The notes under the pieces are model-generated. The model was not told the DNA's origin and did not search any database. It saw only the letters and a program-made list of their open reading frames with translations. A program made the translations under genes and the position numbers. A DNA stretch of 53,839 nt from an uncultured Bacillota bacterium (GTDB lineage: Bacteria; Bacillota_I; Bacilli_A; Erysipelotrichales; Erysipelotrichaceae), in NCBI GenBank assembly GCA_949290085.1, contig CASEQH010000059.1, positions 1 through 53,839 on the forward strand, written 5' to 3'. Positions 16,399 to 25,461 of the stretch are shown here, piece after piece. The first letter of the stretch is position 1. Each line of letters starts with the position of its first letter.

Positions 16399-16404
16399 TA
16401 TAAT
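16399..16404 (+). promoter_or_regulatory. Leaderless promoter of rnc
   Basis: TATAAT two bases after the recG stop; last T 7 bases before ATG 16411. The 22 bases 16392-16413 are almost identical to 34915-34936 in front of the S1-domain gene. Confidence 0.6.
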
Positions 16405-16410
16405 TAAGTC

Positions 16411-17082
16411 ATGGAAATTTATGATTTTTTAAAAGAACATGGTATTGAATATCACAATAAAAAATTAATCGACCAAGCTTTTACGCACTCTTCGTATGTC
16501 AATGAACACCGCGGTGGTCTGCATGACAATGAGCGCCTGGAATTTATGGGCGATGCCGTCTTACAGATATATTCAGCTAAGAAATTATTTGAAATAAATC
16601 CCCCTTTAAAGGAAGGACAGATGACTACAAGAAGAGCTAATTTAGTCTGCGAGAAGATGTTAGCGAAAATAGTGCGTGAATTTAAGCTGAATGCCTATTT
16701 AAAGCTAGGTGTGGGCGAAGAAAAGACAGGCGGAAGAGATCGTGATTCGATAATTGCCGATATGTTTGAAGCATTTATTGGTGCTATTTATATCGATACT
16801 GATATCGACAATGTCTTTAAGTTATTAGATATTGTCATGGCTCATCACATCTATGATTCACAAGAGATAGATTATAAGACTAAGCTACAAGAGTTTATTC
16901 AAGCCGATTCACGCAGAACACTCGACTATGAAGTAGTTAGTAGTGAGGGTCCTAGCAACAATCCGGAATTTACAGTAGTGGTCAAAGTGGATGGCTTAGT
17001 ATATGGAAAGGGCAAGGGTTCTAGTAAAAAAGAAGCCCAGAAAAATGCTGCAAAAGATGCCCTAGAAAGAATGGCACTATGA
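16411..17082 (+). CDS. rnc: Ribonuclease III
   Basis: A 223-residue RNase III. The signature NERLEFMGDAVLQ (about residues 42-54) holds the catalytic Glu and Asp; a second acidic cluster is ADMFEAFIGA. A C-terminal double-stranded RNA-binding domain (about 155-222) ends with GSSKKEAQKNAAKDALE. It matures rRNA and cleaves structured mRNAs. It has no Shine-Dalgarno and its own -10 box, so it is predicted leaderless, though it may also be expressed from recG readthrough. The stop overlaps the next start (ATGA). Confidence 0.95.
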   Translation: MEIYDFLKEHGIEYHNKKLIDQAFTHSSYVNEHRGGLHDNERLEFMGDAVLQIYSAKKLFEINPPLKEGQMTTRRANLVCEKMLAKIVREFKLNAYLKLGVGEEKTGGRDRDSIIADMFEAFIGAIYIDTDIDNVFKLLDIVMAHHIYDSQEIDYKTKLQEFIQADSRRTLDYEVVSSEGPSNNPEFTVVVKVDGLVYGKGKGSSKKEAQKNAAKDALERMAL

Positions 17083-18269
17083 TTGAAGATTATGTAAAAG
17101 AATGTCTATCATGTCCCAATCCTTTATGTGAAAAGGGTTGCCCAGTAGGCAATAAGATTCGTGATTTTATCAAGGCTTTAAAGGAAGATGATTTAGATAA
17201 AGCTGGTGAGATTTTATATGGCGAAAATCCATTTCCGGCTATCACGAGTCGCGTTTGTGCCTATGAAAAACAATGTGAAGGCCATTGCGTTAAACATTTT
17301 AAGGGACAAGCTGTCGTTGTACATGAAATAGAAAAATATATCAGTGACCATATTAAAGATAAATATACAGTTAAAGCTTATAACGGTAGAAAAATAGCTA
17401 TTGTCGGAGCGGGTATTTCTGCGTTAGCTCTCTCAAAACTTTTAGCTATTGACGGCTATAGTATAGATATTTATGAAAAAGAGAATTTTATTGGTGGAGC
17501 CATCGCTACAGGTATTCCAGAATTTCGTTTTAAACATGAATATCTCAATGATATCTATGAAGAGTTACTAAACTTAGGTATCAACTTTAAATTCCATAGG
17601 GAACTTGGTAGAGATATCGATATTCATGATTTGATGAATTATTATGATAGAGTAGTTATCGCGACCGGAGCTAGTCTAGAAAATAATTTGCGCATTGAGG
17701 GTGAAGACTTGGCTGTAAGTGGCTTAAATCTCTTATATGACTTAAATATTTTAAATAAACAAAAGGAATATGCATGTAAGAGCGCTATGGTAGTTGGCGG
17801 CGGCAATGTGGCTATCGATGTTGCTAGAAGTTTAAAACGTTTTATTCCTGAAGTGACTATCGTCTATAGGCGCAGTGAAAAAGAGATGCCAGCCAATCTA
17901 TCAGAGATAGAACTATGTAAGAAAGAAGACATCAACTTTAGTTTTCAAACTAGTCCTGTAAAGATTGAAGCTAGGGAAGATGGCTATGATGTGACTCTTA
18001 TCAAAATGGAGCTAGGTGACAAGGATGAAAGTGGTCGCGCTAGCTTTAAGGCTATAGCTAATAGCGAATATCATGTCCATAGTGATTTGATTGTTGCTTG
18101 CATTGGTCAAAAGTTTAAAAAAATCTATAGCGATATGGAAGTTTATAAGTATGAGACTTCTTATCCTAATGTATATATTGTCGGCGATGCCAATATTGGC
18201 GCTAGCACAGTTTCCCATTGTATAGGTGATGCTAAGAAACTAAAAACAATTATTGATTCTTCATTTTAA
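17079..18269 (+). CDS. GltD-like NAD(P)/FAD oxidoreductase with N-terminal Fe-S domain
   Basis: A 396-residue protein similar to the glutamate synthase small subunit and related SudA/NfnB-type flavoproteins. The N-terminal helical Fe-S domain has CLSCPNPLCEKGCPVGN and CAYEKQCEGHCV. It is followed by FAD site IVGAGISALALSKLLA (about residue 107) and NADPH site VVGGGNVAIDVARSL with VYRRSEKEMPA. A C-terminal GDAN segment closes the FAD domain. No large subunit (gltA) is adjacent, so its partner is unknown; it may supply electrons to another protein. It is coupled to rnc by ATGA overlap, at a place where smc usually follows rnc in Bacillota. Confidence 0.82.
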   Translation: MIEDYVKECLSCPNPLCEKGCPVGNKIRDFIKALKEDDLDKAGEILYGENPFPAITSRVCAYEKQCEGHCVKHFKGQAVVVHEIEKYISDHIKDKYTVKAYNGRKIAIVGAGISALALSKLLAIDGYSIDIYEKENFIGGAIATGIPEFRFKHEYLNDIYEELLNLGINFKFHRELGRDIDIHDLMNYYDRVVIATGASLENNLRIEGEDLAVSGLNLLYDLNILNKQKEYACKSAMVVGGGNVAIDVARSLKRFIPEVTIVYRRSEKEMPANLSEIELCKKEDINFSFQTSPVKIEAREDGYDVTLIKMELGDKDESGRASFKAIANSEYHVHSDLIVACIGQKFKKIYSDMEVYKYETSYPNVYIVGDANIGASTVSHCIGDAKKLKTIIDSSF

Positions 18270-18280
18270 GGGGGATATTT

Positions 18281-21200
18281 ATGAGTTTTGATATCGAATC
18301 ATTTCTAGACACAAAAGGATATCTTGATGAACAAATATCCTTTTTTGAACACTTAAAGATAGAAGAAGTCTTTTATTATAAACGTAAAGATAAGATTATT
18401 TATAGAATCAGCAATGATAGAATATTGCCCTTTGTTCTCTATGAAGACTTATTAAACTATTTAAAAGAACGTTTTATCGAAGATACTTCGCTTGTCTTTG
18501 AAGTTTTAAATCATGATTTACCAATTAGAGAGATCAACCTATATTTAAAACACTATGCTCATTTACATAATGGAGCCTTTTTATCGTTTGCGGCTAGAAG
18601 TGTCGATGATGGAATAATACTTAGTTCTCTTGATGAAAACTATTATGAGACAGATAAAGAAGAATTAGAAAATTTACGTCTTTATTTCAAAGATATCGGC
18701 TATGATAAAAAGATTAATATCGACCTTAGAAAAGAAAATGAACTAGTTGAAGAAAGAGTGAAACTAGCTAGTGTCAATAATGTAAAGAAGAGCTTTAAAG
18801 AAGATGCCGAAAATAATAATGGCAATAATAGACGCTTTATAAGAAAAACTAAGACTTATACGGAGGTGCGTATCGATGATATGTCTGATACCCTCTACAG
18901 TATTAAATTTAAGGGTGAGATATTTAAAGTTGATAATCGTGAATCTAGAGATGGTAAATTAAGACAGACATTATATATCAAGGATGCGACTAATGCCTGC
19001 ATAGCTAAGGCTAATGAATCTTTTAAGATGTCTAAAGAGACACTTTTAGAGAATCAAAATGGCAAGTGTGCGTGGTTTAGTGGCAACTATCGCTTCGATA
19101 TGTATGCTAATGATTACATCTTTGAGATTGAAAATATTGAATTTTATGAAAAGGAGGAAGTCATCTTCGATAACGAAGAGCACAAGCGTATTGAACTTCA
19201 TGCCCACAGCAATAAGTCAGAAATGGATGGGGTATGTGAAGTAGAAGAGATAGTGGAAGCAGCCTTTAAGATGGGTCATGAAGCCATTGCCATAACTGAC
19301 CACTTAGATGTTCAAGGATTCCCACCAGCTCAACGCAAGGCTAATGAACTATTAAAAGCTCATCCTGACCGTCAATTTAAAATCTTATATGGTGTTGAAT
19401 TCAATATGGTCGATGAGCGTTTGAATATTGTCTACAATATCGCTGATAGAAATCTTAGTGAAGCTGAATATATCGTCTTTGACCTTGAGACGACAGGCCT
19501 ATCTTCAAGACATGACTACATTATTGAATTTGGTGCCGTCTTGATGCATAAGGGCATGGTCAAAGATAAGAAAGACTTCTTTATTAAACCACCGATAGCT
19601 CTATCAGAAAATATCAGTAAGCTCACCAATATTCATGAAGAAGATTTAGCTAATGCTAGAACTTTTAAGGAGGCTTATACAGAAATATTAGATTTTATTA
19701 AAGATAGAATATTAGTCGCTCACAATGCGAGCTTTGACTATGGTTTTTTAAATGAAGAATTAAAACGTCTAAACTTAGATACTTTAAAGAATCCTGTCAT
19801 TGATACTTTAGACTTTGCTCGTAGTTTATTTAAGTCTCGTCGCTCCTATCGACTGGGCAATATGGCTAAGCTATATGGTGTTTCTTATAATGAAGAAGTT
19901 GCCCATCGTGCTGATTATGATGCTGATGTCTTGGCCCAAGTCTTTAATTTGATGCTCAAAGACGCTAAGAAGAACGGCGTAGAAAATCTTAAGGAATTAA
20001 GTGAATTTCAAAGCCCTGATGCCTTTGTCAAAAAGATGGCATATCATACTAATGTCTTATGTAAGAATAAAGCTGGCTTAAAAGACTTATTTAAATTAGT
20101 ATCTATTTCTAATACTGATAGCCTTGCCATCTTTGGTAAGGCCAATACTAAGTCTAGTGATTCAGAATTTATTGCTGAGCCAAGAATTCTTCGCAAGACC
20201 TTAAATGAGTATCGCAAGGACTTATTGATAGGTAGTGGTTGTCTAAATGGCGAAGTCTTTGAGATAGTTTCTACAAGAAGTAAGGAAGAACTAGAAAAGG
20301 CCATCAGTTTTTATGACTATATCGAAATTCAACCATTAGAGAATTATCGTCACTTAATCGAAGATAGGGGCAGTTTTGATTGGGAACGCCTTAAACAGTA
20401 CCAACGCGATATAATCGAAGAAGCTTTGAGACAAAATAAAATCATTGTCGCCACCGGTGATTTACACTATGTGACAAAAGAAGAGAAGATTTTGCGAGAT
20501 GTCTATGTCAATTCACAAGGTATAGGAGGAACTCGTCATCCGCTATATTCATATAACAAAGAAAAGCGTATGAAACAGATCATTCCTGACCAACACTTCC
20601 GCAATACAAGAGAGATGTTAGATGCCTTTGCCTGGCTTGAAGATGAAAAATTAATCGAAGACCTCGTCATCAATAATCCTAAAAAGATTGCCGATATGTG
20701 TGAGGTAATTAAACCTATACATTCTAAACTATATACGCCAGTGATTGAGGGTTCTAATGAAAAACTCATTAATATCATTTGGGAGAATGCAAAAAAGACC
20801 TATGGCGAACCTTTAGATGAATTTATTAAGGCTAGACTTGAAAGAGAGATAGATTCTATCATCGGCAATGGTTATGGCGTTATTTATTATGTTTCGCATC
20901 TACTTGTGAAAAAGAGTAATCAAGAGGGTTATCTAGTAGGCTCTAGAGGTTCGGTAGGTTCTTCTTTAGCTGCGACAATGGCTGGCATTACTGAAGTTAA
21001 CCCTTTGCCGCCTCACTATGTCTGTCCTAAGTGTCAACACTTAGAATGGATAGAAGATAAGAAAGTGATGTCTGGCTATAATGTCCCTGATAAGGCTTGC
21101 CCTAAATGCGGAGCCATGATGAAGGGGAATGGCCAAAATATTCCTTTTGAGACCTTCTTAGGATTTAATGGTGATAAGGTACCAGATATCGATTTAAACT

Positions 21201-22630
21201 TCTCGGGTGATTATCAAGAAAAAGCTCACCTGTTCACAAGAGAAATATTCGGTGAAGACCATGTCTTTAGAGCAGGAACGATATCGACGGTAGCTGAAAA
21301 GACTGCCTTTGGTTATGTGTCGGGCTATTGCGAAGAAAAGGGTATCACCAATATGTCAAGAGCCCAAAGACAAAGATTGGCTTCAGGATGTGAAGGAGTT
21401 AAAAGAACGACAGGTCAACACCCTGGAGGTATTATCGTCATTCCAAGTTATATGGATGTCTATGATTTTACACCAGTCCAATATCCAGCCAATGACCCAG
21501 AAGCAACTTGGCTTACAACTCACTTCGATTTCCATGAAATTCATGACAACGTTTTGAAGTTTGATATCCTCGGTCACGTCGATCCGACAGCTATGCGTCT
21601 ATTGCAGAATATTTCGGGTATTGACCCTAGAAGCATTCCGATGAATGATGAGAAAGTCATGTCCTTATTCTCGTCGACTAAAGCTTTAAATATCATCAAT
21701 CCTGACTATGATGAAAAGACAGGCGCTTGTGGTTTACCAGAATTTGGTACTCGCTTTGTACGTGGCATCTTACAAGAGACAAGCCCTAAAACTTTTTCGG
21801 ATTTGATTCAGATTTCTGGATTATCCCATGGTACAGATGTTTGGAATAATAATGCAAAAGACCTCGTCGATGAGGGAATTCCCCTAAGAGATGTCATCGG
21901 TTGTCGTGATGATATCATGTCAACTATGCTGCAATATGGGCTACCCTCAAAGGCATCATTTGACATCATGGAAAAAGTTAGAAAGGGTAAGGGACTTTCT
22001 AGTGAGCATGAACAATTGATGGCGGAACATAATGTTCCTAAATGGTATATTGAATCATGTAAAAAGATTAAATACATGTTCCCTAAGGCCCACGCTACAG
22101 CCTATGTAATCATGGCAGTTCGCATCGCTTGGTTTAAGGTCTACTATCCCGAATATTACTATGTCTCATTCTTTACTCTTCGTTGTGACGCCTATGAGAT
22201 AGAGACGATGATTAAAGATGCAAAGTCGATAAAAAGTCGTATGGATGAGATACAAGCTAAGATGCAATCTAATGAGCCAGGTCAAAAGGCTTCTAAGAAA
22301 GAAGTTGATATCTTTAATGCTTTGGAAGTATGTTATGAGATGGTATCGAGAGGTTATCGTTTGACAAATATAGACATTGAACGTTCTTTGGCAACTGAAT
22401 TTTTAGTCAATCCCGATAATCATCATGAGATTATTCCACCCTTTGTCATCTTGGATGGTTTAGGTGCCAACGTTGCGGAAAGTATTGTCAAAGCTAGAAA
22501 TGAGCGCAGTTTTATATCTAAAGAGGACTTGCTCAATAGAACCCAACTTTCTCAAACCCTACTTCGTAAACTAGAAGCTTTAAAAGTAGTAGATAATTTG
22601 GAAGATTCTAACCAAATATCTTTATTTTAA
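18281..22630 (+). CDS. polC: DNA polymerase III alpha subunit, Gram-positive type PolC
   Basis: A 1449-residue replicative polymerase. Order seen: N-terminal domain, OB fold (about 200-300), PHP domain start HAHSNKSEMDG (about 305), an inserted 3'-5' exonuclease DLETTGLSS (about 400) and HRADYDADV, then the PHP remainder. A zinc motif CPKC/CPKCG follows (about 915-945) and the palm acidic residues lie in PDIDLNFSG (about 967). The inserted exonuclease distinguishes PolC from DnaE. A strong ribosome site (AAGGGGG) precedes ATG 18281. It is directly followed by the rimP-nusA-infB operon, as in Bacillus. Confidence 0.97.
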   Translation: MSFDIESFLDTKGYLDEQISFFEHLKIEEVFYYKRKDKIIYRISNDRILPFVLYEDLLNYLKERFIEDTSLVFEVLNHDLPIREINLYLKHYAHLHNGAFLSFAARSVDDGIILSSLDENYYETDKEELENLRLYFKDIGYDKKINIDLRKENELVEERVKLASVNNVKKSFKEDAENNNGNNRRFIRKTKTYTEVRIDDMSDTLYSIKFKGEIFKVDNRESRDGKLRQTLYIKDATNACIAKANESFKMSKETLLENQNGKCAWFSGNYRFDMYANDYIFEIENIEFYEKEEVIFDNEEHKRIELHAHSNKSEMDGVCEVEEIVEAAFKMGHEAIAITDHLDVQGFPPAQRKANELLKAHPDRQFKILYGVEFNMVDERLNIVYNIADRNLSEAEYIVFDLETTGLSSRHDYIIEFGAVLMHKGMVKDKKDFFIKPPIALSENISKLTNIHEEDLANARTFKEAYTEILDFIKDRILVAHNASFDYGFLNEELKRLNLDTLKNPVIDTLDFARSLFKSRRSYRLGNMAKLYGVSYNEEVAHRADYDADVLAQVFNLMLKDAKKNGVENLKELSEFQSPDAFVKKMAYHTNVLCKNKAGLKDLFKLVSISNTDSLAIFGKANTKSSDSEFIAEPRILRKTLNEYRKDLLIGSGCLNGEVFEIVSTRSKEELEKAISFYDYIEIQPLENYRHLIEDRGSFDWERLKQYQRDIIEEALRQNKIIVATGDLHYVTKEEKILRDVYVNSQGIGGTRHPLYSYNKEKRMKQIIPDQHFRNTREMLDAFAWLEDEKLIEDLVINNPKKIADMCEVIKPIHSKLYTPVIEGSNEKLINIIWENAKKTYGEPLDEFIKARLEREIDSIIGNGYGVIYYVSHLLVKKSNQEGYLVGSRGSVGSSLAATMAGITEVNPLPPHYVCPKCQHLEWIEDKKVMSGYNVPDKACPKCGAMMKGNGQNIPFETFLGFNGDKVPDIDLNFSGDYQEKAHLFTREIFGEDHVFRAGTISTVAEKTAFGYVSGYCEEKGITNMSRAQRQRLASGCEGVKRTTGQHPGGIIVIPSYMDVYDFTPVQYPANDPEATWLTTHFDFHEIHDNVLKFDILGHVDPTAMRLLQNISGIDPRSIPMNDEKVMSLFSSTKALNIINPDYDEKTGACGLPEFGTRFVRGILQETSPKTFSDLIQISGLSHGTDVWNNNAKDLVDEGIPLRDVIGCRDDIMSTMLQYGLPSKASFDIMEKVRKGKGLSSEHEQLMAEHNVPKWYIESCKKIKYMFPKAHATAYVIMAVRIAWFKVYYPEYYYVSFFTLRCDAYEIETMIKDAKSIKSRMDEIQAKMQSNEPGQKASKKEVDIFNALEVCYEMVSRGYRLTNIDIERSLATEFLVNPDNHHEIIPPFVILDGLGANVAESIVKARNERSFISKEDLLNRTQLSQTLLRKLEALKVVDNLEDSNQISLF

Positions 22631-22643
22631 GATTTAAATATAG

Positions 22644-22682
22644 TATAATGAGTGCAAGCAAGGAGCGAGATATTCGCTCCTT
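22644..22682 (+). promoter_or_regulatory. Promoter and 5' hairpin of the rimP-nusA-infB operon
   Basis: A TATAAT (22644-22649) lies just after polC. The predicted transcript start is near 22656 and the first structured element is a 9-bp stem AAGGAGCGA/TCGCTCCTT (22660-22682) with no T run. It is better read as a 5' stabilising or regulatory hairpin than as a terminator. Its AAGGAG arm mimics a ribosome site, but no start codon follows. Confidence 0.5.
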
Positions 22683-22703
22683 ATTAATTGATTAGGAGGT
22701 AGA

Positions 22704-23147
22704 ATGTTACAACAGGATTTAATTAGAAGTGAGATTAAAAAATGTCTAGAAGCTAATGGCTACCACTTGTATGCGATGAATATTTTTAAAAGGCAAGGGG
22801 AATTAATATTGGCAGTTGAAATTGACGAGAGTTTAGACTTAAATCAGATTTCTATTATCTCTGAGAAGATATCTTTACTTCTAGATGAGATTGATTCAAG
22901 TGATGACCACTATATCTTAGATATCAGTTCTGCCGGCATTGAAAGACCTATTGAGCTAGAAGATTTAGCTGAGGCTATAGGCTCTTATATCCATGTCGAT
23001 TTAGTGGATAAGACTAGTGTGGAAGGAGACTTGCTAAAAGTTGATGATGATTTCATTACACTAATAGTAAAAGTTAAAAACCTGACCAAAAACGAAAAGG
23101 TCAATAAGAATAAAATTAATAGAGTACGCTACGCAATTAAATTTTAA
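22704..23147 (+). CDS. rimP: Ribosome maturation factor RimP
   Basis: A 147-residue RimP (YlxS). An N-terminal alpha/beta domain precedes the hallmark ILDISSAGIERPIE segment, and the C-terminal SH3-like domain follows. It assists 30S subunit assembly. Ribosome site TAGGAGG precedes ATG 22704. It is the first gene of the rimP-nusA-rnpM-ylxQ-infB-rbfA operon, and a promoter and 5' hairpin lie between it and polC. Confidence 0.93.
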   Translation: MLQQDLIRSEIKKCLEANGYHLYAMNIFKRQGELILAVEIDESLDLNQISIISEKISLLLDEIDSSDDHYILDISSAGIERPIELEDLAEAIGSYIHVDLVDKTSVEGDLLKVDDDFITLIVKVKNLTKNEKVNKNKINRVRYAIKF

Positions 23148-23159
23148 AAGGAGAAGAAA

Positions 23160-24902
23160 ATGAGCGGTATTAGTTTAAAAAACAAAGATTTTATCGATGG
23201 AATGCGTATTTTTGAAGATGATCGTAAAATCGACCCCGAGTTTGTCCTTGAGACATTAAAGGAAGCTATTGTTAAGACATATCAAAAACATATCGATGCT
23301 CCAGCAGCTATCGTACGTGTGGAAATCGATGGCAAGGAGATGAAAATCTTCCATGATTTGACTGTAGTTGAAGATGAGAGTGATAAATTTGATGAGACTT
23401 TAGATATTGAACTCAGCGAAGCTTTAAAGATTAATCCTGAGGCTAAAGTTGGTGATGTCATCACTAGAGAAGTAAACTTCAATGAGATTGGTCGTACTTC
23501 GATTAGTGTCGCTAAGAATATGCTTAAGCAAAAGATTAAAGAGTATGAGAAACAACGTGTATATGATGAATATAAGGATAAGGAATATGATTTAATTAGC
23601 GGCATCATTAAGACAGTTGAAGATAAGTTTGTCCTTGTAGATATCAAGAATACTATCGGTATCTTATTGAAATCAGAACAGATTCCTGGCGAAATCTATC
23701 GTGAAGGTATGCAGATTAAAGCTATCATCAAAGAGGTATCTAAAAATTCTAAGGGTTCACAAGTCGTCTTATCACGTGCTGATGCCATGTTTGTAAAACG
23801 TTTGTTCGAAAAAGAAGTGCCAGAGATTCAACAGGGTATCATTGAAATCAAAGCCATTGCCAGAGAAGCTGGTGAACGCACTAAGATGGCTGTCTATTCA
23901 CGCAATGAAGAGGTTGATCCAATCGGTGCATGTATAGGGCCTAGAGGAAGTCGTGTACAAGCTGTCATCTCAGAAGTTAAGGGTGAAAAGATTGATGTCT
24001 TTGAATGGAATGACAATATTGGTGAACTAGTGAAGAATGCCTTATCACCTGCGGAAGTAAAAGCTTGCTTCTACCAAGAAGAGAATTTAGAAGGTTTGAG
24101 CGAAGAAGAGATTCAAAGAAGACTCAAACGCAATAATCGTCCATTGCTAGTAGTTGTCGATGATGACCAATTATCAGTAGCTATTGGTAAGAAGGGTAAA
24201 AATGCAAAGTTAGCTGTCAAGTTAACTGATCGCAAGATTGATATCAAGACTGTATCAGAGATTGAAGAGATGGGCATTGATATTGATGAAAAGGTTGCTG
24301 AATTCACTCTTGACCAAGAACGCATCCGCAAGGAAAAAGAAGCTAAGAAGTTCATGCAACTTCAAGAAGAAGCTCTAAAGCGTAAGCAAGAATTTGATCA
24401 AGAATTAAGAGATAACGATACTGGCATGATTGAAGAAGTCTTTGACGAATTAGAGACTGATACGCCAATAGAGGAAATAGAAGTATTTGGTGAAGAAGAT
24501 AATTTCGAAGATGAAATCGAAAACAAAGAGGAAGTAGAAGAAATCCCTTCTGATGTAGTTGAAGAAGTCAAAGAAGAAGTTAAGGAAGAGGTTAAAGAGC
24601 CAAAACGTAAGTTAAAGCTAGAACCAAAACCAGAATACAAATCTAAGTTCGAAGATTATGCTGATGCTTCTAAACCAGTTGAAAAACCAGTTGAAAAGAA
24701 GCGCAAAAAGAAAAATGATGATGATGACCGTCGTTTAAGAGCTAAGGACATGAAGAAGGATAAGGAACATGCCCTTAAAGTAGAATATTCTGAAGAAGAA
24801 TTAGAAGAGATTAGACTTAAAGAAGAAGAAGAATCAGCTGATTCTTGGATCAATGAAGATATCGATTTTGATGCTTATGACGACTACTACGACAAGGACT
24901 AA
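23160..24902 (+). CDS. nusA: Transcription termination/antitermination factor NusA with long charged C-terminal tail
   Basis: NusA core: an N-terminal RNA polymerase-binding domain, an S1 domain (about residues 133-200), then KH1 (IGACIGPRGSRVQAV, about 255) and KH2 (VAIGKKGKNAKLAV, about 340). The core ends near residue 370. The remaining roughly 200 residues are low-complexity, alternating acidic and lysine-rich stretches (repeated EEVKEEVKEEVK), ending in an acidic D/Y tail. The Bacillus protein has about 370 residues, so this is a large disordered extension. The ribosome site is AAAGGAG. Confidence 0.93.
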   Translation: MSGISLKNKDFIDGMRIFEDDRKIDPEFVLETLKEAIVKTYQKHIDAPAAIVRVEIDGKEMKIFHDLTVVEDESDKFDETLDIELSEALKINPEAKVGDVITREVNFNEIGRTSISVAKNMLKQKIKEYEKQRVYDEYKDKEYDLISGIIKTVEDKFVLVDIKNTIGILLKSEQIPGEIYREGMQIKAIIKEVSKNSKGSQVVLSRADAMFVKRLFEKEVPEIQQGIIEIKAIAREAGERTKMAVYSRNEEVDPIGACIGPRGSRVQAVISEVKGEKIDVFEWNDNIGELVKNALSPAEVKACFYQEENLEGLSEEEIQRRLKRNNRPLLVVVDDDQLSVAIGKKGKNAKLAVKLTDRKIDIKTVSEIEEMGIDIDEKVAEFTLDQERIRKEKEAKKFMQLQEEALKRKQEFDQELRDNDTGMIEEVFDELETDTPIEEIEVFGEEDNFEDEIENKEEVEEIPSDVVEEVKEEVKEEVKEPKRKLKLEPKPEYKSKFEDYADASKPVEKPVEKKRKKKNDDDDRRLRAKDMKKDKEHALKVEYSEEELEEIRLKEEEESADSWINEDIDFDAYDDYYDKD

Positions 24903-24905
24903 TCT

Positions 24906-25163
24906 ATGAAAAAGATACCTATGCGTCGTTGTGTAGCTACTCAAGAGTCTTGCCCTAAAAAGGAATTGCTTAGAATTGTGCGCACACCGGAAGGAAATGT
25001 AGAAGTTGACCTCACTGGTAAGCGTAATGGTAAGGGCGCCTATTTAAAAAAGGACCTTGAAGCATTAAAGATAGCTAAACAGAAAAGGGCTTTAAATAGA
25101 GCCTTAGAAGTTGAGATTCCAGAAGAGATATATAAACAGATCGAAGATATAATCAATGGATAA
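24906..25163 (+). CDS. rnpM: RNase P modulator RnpM (YlxR)
   Basis: An 85-residue YlxR protein with the family core PMRRCVATQE and GKRNGKGAYL. The Bacillus homologue binds and modulates RNase P. It starts 3 bases after the nusA stop and overlaps ylxQ at its 3' end, so the genes are co-translated. Confidence 0.9.
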   Translation: MKKIPMRRCVATQESCPKKELLRIVRTPEGNVEVDLTGKRNGKGAYLKKDLEALKIAKQKRALNRALEVEIPEEIYKQIEDIING

Positions 25164-25461
25164 GCTCATTCAGACTATCGGTTTAGCTTATCGAGCATCA
25201 AAAGTTCTCATTGGTGAAATCTTAATCTCAAATATGTCATCAATTCGTTTGGTCTTTGTCGCAAGTGATGCTTCTGACAAGACTAAACAACGTTTTAAAA
25301 AGAAATGCTACTACTACAAGATTCCTTGTATAGAAAACTATAAGAGCGAAGATTTATCTAAGGCTATCGGTAAACATCGTATTATGGCTATCGGTATAAG
25401 TGATGAAGGCTTTGCGGATAGTATGATAAAAGAAATAGAAAGAAGGAGTGTCAATGGCTAA
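25156..25461 (+). CDS. ylxQ: YlxQ-type ribosomal L7Ae-like RNA-binding protein
   Basis: A 101-residue L7Ae/L30e-fold protein. The segments [13 protein letters not shown] and [16 protein letters not shown] match YlxQ, a kink-turn RNA-binding family encoded next to infB. It overlaps rnpM by 8 bases and infB by 8 bases. Confidence 0.88.
   Translation: MDKLIQTIGLAYRASKVLIGEILISNMSSIRLVFVASDASDKTKQRFKKKCYYYKIPCIENYKSEDLSKAIGKHRIMAIGISDEGFADSMIKEIERRSVNG

Noticed and set aside
23282-23647. 121-codon minus-strand frame antisense to nusA
   Set aside because: A shadow frame; Ser/Leu-rich composition is the mirror of charged codons.
24560-24600. Short repeat array in the nusA tail (EEVKEEVK codons)
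   Set aside because: It is coding low-complexity sequence, not a CRISPR or regulatory repeat.
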